Shown here piece by piece: positions 7,752 to 13,189 of a DNA stretch of 13,189 nucleotides; within the stretch, counting starts at the first letter, position 1; the number at the start of each line of letters is the position of its first letter. Position numbers and translations under genes: made by a program. The DNA comes from an uncultured Methylobacillus sp. (GTDB taxonomy: Bacteria; Pseudomonadota; Gammaproteobacteria; Burkholderiales; Methylophilaceae): positions 1-13,189 of the forward strand of contig CAMLME010000039.1 in the NCBI GenBank assembly GCA_946481235.1, given 5' to 3'. The notes under the pieces are model-generated. The model was not told the origin of the DNA and did not search any database. It saw nothing but the letters and a program-made list of their open reading frames with translations.

Positions 7752-9188
7752 TCAGATCAGGAACAGGGTGGCCAAGCCGAGAAAAATAAAGAATCCGCCG
7801 CTATCCGTTACCGCGGTGATCATGACACTGGAACCCACAGCAGGGTCCCGTCCAAGCCTGGTCATCACCAGGGGTATACCTACCCCCATTACCGCGGCCA
7901 GCAACAAATTGAGCGTCATTGCGGCGGTCATGACCAAACCTAGCGCTGCGTTATGATAAAGCGCAAATGCTGCCAAGCCGAGCACGCTCCCCCAAACCAG
8001 GCCATTCAGCAGACCGACGCCAATTTCCTTCATGAACAGGTTTTTCATGTTATGCGTGCTGATCTGCCCCAAGGCGAGGCCACGCACGATCATAGTGGTC
8101 GTTTGATTGCCCGAATTGCCACCAATGCCTGCCACAATAGGCATCAAAGCTGCCAATGCCACGATTTTTTCAATGGATCCTTCAAACAACCCGATCACGC
8201 GCGAGGCGATAAAGGCGGTTATCAGGTTGATCGCCAACCATGTCCAGCGGTTTTGCAGGGACTTCCAGACCGAGGCGAAAATATCCTCTTCCTCGCGCAA
8301 ACCGGCCAGCGATAACACTTCGCTTTCCGATTCTTCACGAATAAAGTCCATCACCGCATCCACAGTCAAACGACCGACCAGCTTGTTGTTATCATCAACG
8401 ACTGGTGCAGTCACGAGGTCATAGCGTTCGAATGCCTGAGATGCGTCGCTCGCCTCTTCTTCCGGATGAAAAACCACCGCATCGTCCGCCATGACCTCTT
8501 CAACGCTGGCTTCCGGATCATTGACTACCAACCGCTTGAGGGGTAACACGCCGCGCAACCGGCTTTCGCGATCCACGACGAATAACTTATCGGTATGATC
8601 CGGCAGCTTTCCGATACGGCGCAGGTAACGCAGCACGACCTCAAGCGTAATGTCCTCGCGTATCGTAACGATATCGAAGTCCATCAGCGCGCCTACCGAA
8701 TACTCCGGATAAGACATCGCAGATTGCAGGCGCTGGCGGTTCTGGAAGTCCAACGTAACCAGCAACTCCTGCAGCACGTCTTGCGGCAGATCGGGCGCGA
8801 GGTCGGCGATCTCGTCCGTATCCAGCTGTTCGGCAGCGGCCAGCAGTTCGTCGCTGTCCATGTCCGCAATAAGCGTCTGCCGTACTGCATCCGATACTTC
8901 GAGCAGGATTTCGCCGTCACGCTCGGCCTTGACCAGATCCCAGACTTGCAAGCGCTCTTCAATAGGTAGCGCTTCCAGGATGTAAGCAACGTCGGCCGGA
9001 TGCAATTCATCCAGCTTTTTCTGCAACTCGGCAAGATTCTGCTTGTGAACCAGCAGCTCGACGAGCGAGTGTTTTGGCATGTCCTGCTTATGGACGAGCT
9101 CTTCCACCAACCGGTGCTTGTTCAGCAGGTTGATGACCTGTTGCAGACTTTGCTGCAAACTTTCTTTGGATTGTTCGTTCTCAGCCAT
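7752..9188 (-). CDS. mgtE: Magnesium transporter MgtE
   Basis: Mg2+-gated Mg2+ channel of the inner membrane. From the ATG at 9188 it is 478 residues; the frame is open to a TTG at 9212, but no ribosome site supports that start and the product resembles MAENEQ-type N-termini. Order of domains: N-terminal helical region (about 1-50) with a duplicated element, the MgtE N domain (about 50-160) with LHPADVAYILEALP, two CBS domains (about 165-290) that sense Mg2+, then five membrane helices (about 313-478). The pore motif GGNSGNQ (356-362) and the Mg2+-binding aspartate D462 in TDSGGF are present. It is the first gene of a pair with the MscS-type channel, and diverges from the glutaredoxin-like gene across 103 bases. 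Confidence 0.95.
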   Translation of the reverse strand: MAENEQSKESLQQSLQQVINLLNKHRLVEELVHKQDMPKHSLVELLVHKQNLAELQKKLDELHPADVAYILEALPIEERLQVWDLVKAERDGEILLEVSDAVRQTLIADMDSDELLAAAEQLDTDEIADLAPDLPQDVLQELLVTLDFQNRQRLQSAMSYPEYSVGALMDFDIVTIREDITLEVVLRYLRRIGKLPDHTDKLFVVDRESRLRGVLPLKRLVVNDPEASVEEVMADDAVVFHPEEEASDASQAFERYDLVTAPVVDDNNKLVGRLTVDAVMDFIREESESEVLSLAGLREEEDIFASVWKSLQNRWTWLAINLITAFIASRVIGLFEGSIEKIVALAALMPIVAGIGGNSGNQTTTMIVRGLALGQISTHNMKNLFMKEIGVGLLNGLVWGSVLGLAAFALYHNAALGLVMTAAMTLNLLLAAVMGVGIPLVMTRLGRDPAVGSSVMITAVTDSGGFFIFLGLATLFLI

Positions 9189-9291
9189 AAATACAGCGCC
9201 ATATCCCGGCAAAACATCATTTTAAGAAATTACCGTGTTTAGCGGCGATCGCGGGTAAAATTTTCTTCAAACCTTCTTTTTACTCGCCAAG

Positions 9292-9552
9292 ATGAATCCT
9301 GACCTGACTTTGTACGGCACCGAGTGCTGTCATTTGTGCGATGATGCACAAGCCCTCCTGAAGCAGGCAAGCCTGCAGTGGTGCAACGTGGATATTGCCG
9401 AGGATGATGCACTTCTGGAGCGCTACGGCATACGTATTCCAGTCCTGTTACGTAATGATAACGGCAACGAGCTCAGCTGGCCGTTCAAATACGAAGATGT
9501 CTTACGGTTTATCAGTTCCGAGGCAACCACTTCACCTCATCCCCTACGTTGA
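9292..9552 (+). CDS. Glutaredoxin-like small thiol-redox protein (DUF836 type)
   Basis: An 86-residue thioredoxin-fold protein. The active site is CHLC (C13, C16), with an additional cysteine directly before it (C12), and the loop IRIPVLL carries the cis-proline P50. The opening LTLYGTECCHLC and the segment VDIAEDDALLERYGIRIPVL are typical for the short glutaredoxin-like family annotated DUF836 or YbbN-unrelated thioredoxin-like proteins. The physiological partner is unknown. There is no clear Shine-Dalgarno; a TAAAAT at 9256-9261 could be a -10 box, but no good -35 is seen. Its last 41 bases overlap the end of the oppositely oriented DUF62 gene. Confidence 0.85.
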   Translation: MNPDLTLYGTECCHLCDDAQALLKQASLQWCNVDIAEDDALLERYGIRIPVLLRNDNGNELSWPFKYEDVLRFISSEATTSPHPLR

Positions 9553-10246
9553 TCATCAGTGCCTGGGCAGCATGACCACAGTTCACCGCAATCTCCACCA
9601 GACCGATGCTGTTTGGATACCAGAACGACTCCCCTTCAGCCACATCCGCAAAAACCCGCGCATACCGCAATGAGTGTCTGCCAACCCGTAGGACATTAGA
9701 ACTATTTGCGGCAGCCGCAGGAATTCCAGTCATGGCGTTGCCATAGTGATCGATATATATCACTTCCAGTAACTCAGTAGAGTCGAACATGACATTCAAC
9801 CTGGTGATAGGCATTAATGCATCCGCCCACCACTCCCTTTTTTCCAGCATCGCAGCGATAGGGGCGAACAGATCGCGACCATGAAAGGAGTTCGAGATAT
9901 CGGAGCTGGACCAGCAAATTTGCCAGATTCGAGAATCACGCGCGCGGCTTAGCACAACCGACAACAAGCCATTATCGGGCCCAACATACCAACGGCCATC
10001 TGCAAACACAACCAACGGCTGACGCGCACTTCCCACGCCCGGATCAACTATCGCCATTGTCACTAAGGACTCAGGAATTCGTTCATGGAAGGCAGCCAAC
10101 AGGTGAGCGCCTGCGTGCACATCGAAATTTGGCACTTCATGCAGAAGATCAATGACATACGCATCTGGCGCATGGGTGGCTAGCGCAAGTCTAATCTGTC
10201 CAACATAGACATCTGCGCTGCCAAAATCCGTGAACAGAAGAATCAT
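9512..10246 (-). CDS. SAM hydroxide adenosyltransferase (DUF62 family)
   Basis: The family uses water/hydroxide to split S-adenosylmethionine into adenosine and methionine; relatives include the halogenases SalL and FlA. The 244 residues show the family signature: TDFG near the start (6-9), VDPGVGSAR with D68 and R75, YVGPDNGLLS (87-96) and FHGRDLFAP with H122. The D-R-H triad is that reported for the hydrolytic members rather than the halide users. The C-terminal beta domain includes YIDHYGNAMT. AAGGTGG before the ATG is a good ribosome site. The gene lies 20 bases after the terminator of the ribosomal operon and overlaps the glutaredoxin-like gene by 41 bases at its 3' end. The biological role in bacteria is not settled. 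Confidence 0.93.
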   Translation of the reverse strand: MILLFTDFGSADVYVGQIRLALATHAPDAYVIDLLHEVPNFDVHAGAHLLAAFHERIPESLVTMAIVDPGVGSARQPLVVFADGRWYVGPDNGLLSVVLSRARDSRIWQICWSSSDISNSFHGRDLFAPIAAMLEKREWWADALMPITRLNVMFDSTELLEVIYIDHYGNAMTGIPAAAANSSNVLRVGRHSLRYARVFADVAEGESFWYPNSIGLVEIAVNCGHAAQALMINVGDEVKWLPRN

Positions 10247-10266
10247 GTCGCCACCTTGTTAAAAAC

Positions 10267-10296
10267 AAAAAAGCCAGTCAAAAGACTGGCTTTTTT
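10267..10296 (-). terminator. Intrinsic terminator of the alpha operon
   Basis: Stem GCCAGTC/GACTGGC with loop AAAA, flanked by six A on the left and six T on the right, lies 18 bases after the rplQ stop. Being symmetrical it could act in both directions, but only minus-strand transcription arrives here from a nearby gene. It stands between rplQ and the DUF62 gene. Confidence 0.9.
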
Positions 10297-10314
10297 GATC
10301 TATCGCTTGGGAGA

Positions 10315-10704
10315 TTACTCCGCAGCCACAGCCTCAGCTGCGACGTCCGGGCGATCAACCAGTTCGACCAGCGCCATCGGTGCATTGTCACCGTGACGGA
10401 AACCGCACTTCAGAATACGCAGGTAACCGCCATTGCGCGTTTGATAGCGCGGGCCGAGTTCGTCGAACAGCTTGACGACGATGTCGCGGTCGCGCAGGCG
10501 GTCGAATGCCAGGCGGCGGTTAGCCACGGTAGCCTTCTTACCCAGCGTGATCAGCGGTTCAGCGACCTTGCGCAACTCCTTGGCCTTGGGCAATGTCGTC
10601 TTGATGATCTCATGACGCAACAGCGAGTTAGCCATGTTGCGCAGCATCGCTTTACGATGGCTGCTGGTACGGTTCAGTTTACGATTGCTTACGCGATGAC
10701 GCAT
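10315..10704 (-). CDS. rplQ: 50S ribosomal protein L17
   Basis: Large-subunit protein around the exit tunnel. The frame extends upstream to 10734, but the conserved N-terminus [20 protein letters not shown] and a GAGGGT site fix the start at 10704, giving 129 residues. Middle motifs [11 protein letters not shown] and RLAFDRLRD and the segment [18 protein letters not shown] are standard; the tail is short and acidic/alanine-rich. It begins ten bases after rpoA and is the last gene of the operon, before a strong terminator. Confidence 0.98.
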   Translation of the reverse strand: MRHRVSNRKLNRTSSHRKAMLRNMANSLLRHEIIKTTLPKAKELRKVAEPLITLGKKATVANRRLAFDRLRDRDIVVKLFDELGPRYQTRNGGYLRILKCGFRHGDNAPMALVELVDRPDVAAEAVAAE

Positions 10705-10714
10705 GGTATTACCC

Positions 10715-11701
10715 TCACACTCTTTCCAGGCCAACCGGCGGCCAGTTTTCCAGTTTCATACCCAACGTCAGACCCTTGGAAGCCAGAACGTCCTTGATTT
10801 CGTTCAGCGACTTGCGACCCAGGTTAGGTGCCTTCAACAATTCGTTCTCGGTGCGCTGAATCAGATCACCGATGTAATAGATGTTTTCCGCTTTCAGGCA
10901 ATTGGCCGAGCGAACGGTTAATTCCAGATCATCGACCGGACGCAGCAAAGTAGGATCGACTTGCGGCGTATGCTTTACTTCGATTTCAGCAGGCGCGCCT
11001 TCCAGGTCGGCAAACACTGCCAACTGACCCATCAGGATGCGTGCCGCATCGCGAATTGCTTGTTCAGGATCGATAACACCATTGGTTTCAACGTCCATGA
11101 CCAGTTTGTCCAGGTCGGTACGCTGTTCGACACGTGCACTTTCCACGTGATAGCTGACCTTGGTGATCGGGCTGAACAGTGCATCTACCATGATGAAACC
11201 GATTGCGTGATCTTCATCCGCAGCCTTCTGGCGTGCAGGAACGGGTTGATAACCACGACCCATTTCGATCTTGGCCTGCAGGTTCAGCTTGCCGCCCTTG
11301 GTCAGGTGAGCGATCACATGACCAGGATTGACGATCTCGGCATCGTGCCCGGTATCGAAATCACCGGCTGTAACCACGCCTTCTTCAGACTTGTTCAGGG
11401 TCAGTACCACTTCACTCTTGCTATGCAGCTTAAGTGCAACACCCTTCAGGTTCAGAAGGATATCGACCACGTCTTCCTGCACGCCTTCGATCGTGGAATA
11501 CTCATGCACCACGCCGTCGATCTGCACTTCGGTAATGGCAAAGCCGGGAATCGAAGACAGCAATACACGACGCAGGGCATTACCCAGCGTATAGCCAAAG
11601 CCACGTTCCATCGGCTCCAGCGTCACCCGTGCACGCACAGGTGAGATCACCTCGACGTCAACGACGCGCGGCTTCAAATATTCAGTCGGACTGTTTTGCA
11701 T
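10715..11701 (-). CDS. rpoA: RNA polymerase subunit alpha
   Basis: Assembles the core RNA polymerase and contacts upstream promoter DNA and activators. The 328 residues (E. coli has 329) show the N-terminal dimerisation domain with [20 protein letters not shown] and the segment [14 protein letters not shown], a short linker, and the C-terminal domain from about 250 with [15 protein letters not shown] (the UP-element-binding RSANCL segment), [13 protein letters not shown] and ENWPP near the end. AAGGA lies seven bases before the ATG. The gap to rpsD is 25 bases and to rplQ ten bases, the standard alpha operon layout. Confidence 0.99.
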   Translation of the reverse strand: MQNSPTEYLKPRVVDVEVISPVRARVTLEPMERGFGYTLGNALRRVLLSSIPGFAITEVQIDGVVHEYSTIEGVQEDVVDILLNLKGVALKLHSKSEVVLTLNKSEEGVVTAGDFDTGHDAEIVNPGHVIAHLTKGGKLNLQAKIEMGRGYQPVPARQKAADEDHAIGFIMVDALFSPITKVSYHVESARVEQRTDLDKLVMDVETNGVIDPEQAIRDAARILMGQLAVFADLEGAPAEIEVKHTPQVDPTLLRPVDDLELTVRSANCLKAENIYYIGDLIQRTENELLKAPNLGRKSLNEIKDVLASKGLTLGMKLENWPPVGLERV

Positions 11702-11726
11702 GGCTTAATCCTTACGGTCCTCGCTA

Positions 11727-12356
11727 TTACTTGGAGTAGAGTTCGACCACCAAGTGCTCATTGATGGTGGACGGCAGCTCATCGCGCTGCGGCTTGGCCT
11801 TGAAGGTACCCTTCAGCGCCTTCACATCCACTTCCAGCCACTCGGGGAAACCGCGCTGCTCAGCAGCAGCAAGGGCACCCGTGATGCGCAATTGCTGCTT
11901 GGAGCGATCAGCGACTTCAATAACATCACCCGGCTTGACCTGGTAAGAAGGAATATTGACGCGCTTGCCGTTAACCTTAATGCTGTTGTGACGCACGATT
12001 TGGCGAGCTTCGGTACGTGAAGCGCCGAGGCCCATGCGGTAGGCCACGTTGTCCAGACGGCATTCCAGCAATTGCAGCAGGTTTTCACCGGTAATGCCCT
12101 TTTGGCGATCAGCAGCAGCGTAATAACCGCGGAACTGGCCTTCCAGAATGCCGTAAATACGACGAACCTTCTGCTTTTCACGCAGCTGGACACCATAATC
12201 GGACAGACGGGGCGCACGCTTCTGGCCATGCTGACCAGGAGGGAAGTTACGCTTTTCAATAGCACACTTGTCGGTGAAGCACTTCTCTCCCTTGAGGAAG
12301 AGCTTTTCGCCTTCACGGCGGCACTGACGACACTTGGGATCGAGATTTCTAGCCAA
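11727..12356 (-). CDS. rpsD: 30S ribosomal protein S4, TTG start
   Basis: Primary binder of 16S rRNA in small-subunit assembly; in E. coli it also represses the alpha operon. The frame is open to an ATG at 12401, inside rpsK, but the family N-terminus (M)[11 protein letters not shown] begins exactly at the TTG at 12354-12356, preceded by the strong site AAGGAG (12364-12369). This gives 209 residues, the family length. Four cysteines, C9, C12, C26 and C31, form the zinc-site pattern of T. thermophilus-type S4; E. coli S4 lacks them. The S4 RNA-binding domain lies around residues 98-160 ([37 protein letters not shown]). It starts 14 bases after the rpsK stop. The rare start codon is discussed under findings. 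Confidence 0.97.
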   Translation of the reverse strand: MARNLDPKCRQCRREGEKLFLKGEKCFTDKCAIEKRNFPPGQHGQKRAPRLSDYGVQLREKQKVRRIYGILEGQFRGYYAAADRQKGITGENLLQLLECRLDNVAYRMGLGASRTEARQIVRHNSIKVNGKRVNIPSYQVKPGDVIEVADRSKQQLRITGALAAAEQRGFPEWLEVDVKALKGTFKAKPQRDELPSTINEHLVVELYSK

Positions 12357-12363
12357 GGTATAT

Positions 12364-12369
12364 CTCCTT
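12364..12369 (-). promoter_or_regulatory. Very strong ribosome binding site of rpsD
   Basis: The stretch TAAGAAGGAGATATAC on the minus strand starts with the rpsK stop codon and ends just before the TTG start. It equals the Shine-Dalgarno region of the phage T7 gene 10 leader over 16 bases. It decides the TTG start and probably compensates for the weak start codon. Confidence 0.85.
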
Positions 12370-12370
12370 C

Positions 12371-12760
12371 TTAGATCCGGCGCTTTTTGGGCGGACGGCA
12401 ACCGTTATGCGGAACCGGCGTTACATCGGTAATGCTGGTGATCTTGAAGCCAACAGCATTCAGCGCACGCACGGAAGACTCGCGACCCGGGCCTGGGCCC
12501 TTGATGCGCACTTCCAGATTCTTGACGCCACACTCTTGAGCTGCTTTGCCGGCAGCTTCAGCAGCGACCTGTGCCGCAAATGGGGTACTCTTGCGAGAGC
12601 CCTTGAAGCCAGCGCCACCCGAAGTTGCCCACGACAAGGCGTTACCTTGACGGTCGGTAATGGTAATGATGGTGTTATTGAATGAAGCATGCACGTGGGC
12701 AATACCCTCGGCAATATTCTTCTTAACTTTCTTGCGTACGCGTACGTTAGCTTTAGCCAT
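12371..12760 (-). CDS. rpsK: 30S ribosomal protein S11
   Basis: Platform protein of the small subunit, contacting mRNA near the Shine-Dalgarno helix. The 129 residues are typical: basic N-terminus with [24 protein letters not shown], the [11 protein letters not shown] segment, [10 protein letters not shown] and the C-terminal [21 protein letters not shown] for this gene overlaps the TAA stop of rpsM (TAAGGA), indicating translational coupling; the gap between the genes is 13 bases. Confidence 0.99.
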   Translation of the reverse strand: MAKANVRVRKKVKKNIAEGIAHVHASFNNTIITITDRQGNALSWATSGGAGFKGSRKSTPFAAQVAAEAAGKAAQECGVKNLEVRIKGPGPGRESSVRALNAVGFKITSITDVTPVPHNGCRPPKKRRI

Positions 12761-12773
12761 GTCGCATTATTCC

Positions 12774-13136
12774 TTACTTGGATGCCTTGATCGGCTTGAT
12801 CGGACCCTTGCGCGTCCGAGCGTTAGTTTTGGTGCGCTGACCACGAACCGGCAGACCACGACGATGACGCACGCCACGGTAGCAACCAAGATCCATCAAA
12901 CGCTTGATGTTCATCGACACTTCACGGCGCAGGTCACCTTCGACCTTCAGCTTGGCGATCTGGTCGCGCAGCTTTTCGACTTCTGCATCGTTCAGATCCT
13001 TGATCTTCGTGGTTGCAGAAACACCTGCAGCCAGACAGATTTGCTTTGCCGTGTTGCGACCAATGCCATAGATCGCAGTCAAAGCGATCTCGGCATGCTT
13101 ATGATTCGGGATATTTACCCCTGCTATCCGGGCCAT
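12774..13136 (-). CDS. rpsM: 30S ribosomal protein S13
   Basis: Head protein of the small subunit that contacts L5/L31 and the P-site tRNA. The 120 residues start [14 protein letters not shown], carry the helix-hairpin-helix-like [14 protein letters not shown], then [36 protein letters not shown] and the basic tail [17 protein letters not shown] (13145-13148) lies eight bases before the ATG. First gene of the alpha operon in the window; an extended -10 box just upstream suggests its own promoter. Confidence 0.99.
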   Translation of the reverse strand: MARIAGVNIPNHKHAEIALTAIYGIGRNTAKQICLAAGVSATTKIKDLNDAEVEKLRDQIAKLKVEGDLRREVSMNIKRLMDLGCYRGVRHRRGLPVRGQRTKTNARTRKGPIKPIKASK

Positions 13137-13175
13137 GCACTTACTCCAATAATGGCAGATTCAAAAAAGCCAGCG

Positions 13176-13184
13176 ATTTTAGCA
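13176..13184 (-). promoter_or_regulatory. Extended -10 box of a likely alpha-operon promoter
   Basis: On the minus strand TGCTAAAAT is an extended -10 element (TG-n-TAAAAT). The predicted start near 13169 would give a leader of about 33 bases before rpsM. The -35 region lies beyond the window edge, so only half of the promoter can be judged. Confidence 0.5.
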
Positions 13185-13189
13185 GCTTA

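Noticed and set aside
9219..9224. TAAAAT on the minus strand as the -10 box for mgtE
   Set aside because: No acceptable -35 box lies 16-18 bases upstream (that stretch is GC-rich, CGCCGC), so it is not listed as a promoter.
9245..9252. Octamer palindrome GCGATCGC resembling the cyanobacterial HIP1 element
   Set aside because: A single occurrence without enrichment; all other evidence points to a betaproteobacterium.
11306..11317. GTGAGCGATCAC inside rpoA as a SlmA-binding site
   Set aside because: It matches the known palindrome GTGAGTACTCAC only in the outer arms (9 of 12) and encodes conserved alpha-subunit residues; a single such match is expected by chance.
13161..13189. T-run on the minus strand upstream of rpsM as an intrinsic terminator
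   Set aside because: Within the window the bases before the T-run pair over only about four positions; no stable stem is visible, and the TAAAAT there fits a promoter better.

Overview
The window looks like ordinary chromosome of a betaproteobacterium, probably from the Nitrosomonadales (Gallionella/Sideroxydans-like). This is judged from protein character and gene order; no marker was searched. Composition is moderately GC-rich, genes are packed tightly, and every gap is shorter than 300 bases. I see no tRNA or rRNA gene, CRISPR array, insertion sequence, prophage or origin.

Left part (1-6460). The 3' part of argB (arginine synthesis) leads into a HAD-family nucleotidase gene and slmA (nucleoid occlusion), closely spaced on the + strand, followed by an unrecognised exported protein. 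A two-gene minus-strand unit follows: a membrane-anchored protein with a metzincin-type zinc motif, then radC. Back on + come coaBC and dut (overlapping by ATGA), then rpmB-rpmG with a clear promoter and a bidirectional terminator. The set slmA, dut, coaBC, radC, rpmB, rpmG is the same neighbourhood known from E. coli, here rearranged and carrying two uncharacterised envelope genes.

Middle (6479-10246). mgtE and an MscS-type channel gene form a tight minus-strand pair (magnesium uptake and osmotic/ion release). A small glutaredoxin-like gene diverges from mgtE. Its 3' end overlaps, tail to tail, the gene for a SAM hydroxide adenosyltransferase (DUF62 family).

Right part (10267-13189). The end of the ribosomal protein cluster lies on the minus strand in the order rpsM, rpsK, rpsD, rpoA, rplQ (the alpha operon), ending in a strong intrinsic terminator. 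Notable details are a TTG start for rpsD behind a very strong Shine-Dalgarno sequence and an extended -10 promoter just upstream of rpsM. The terminator sits only 20 bases before the DUF62 gene.

No large undescribed multi-gene system is evident. The most interesting candidates are the HExxHxxGxxD membrane protein with its promoter/palindrome, the BamE-like exported protein next to slmA, and the unusual rpsD initiation region.
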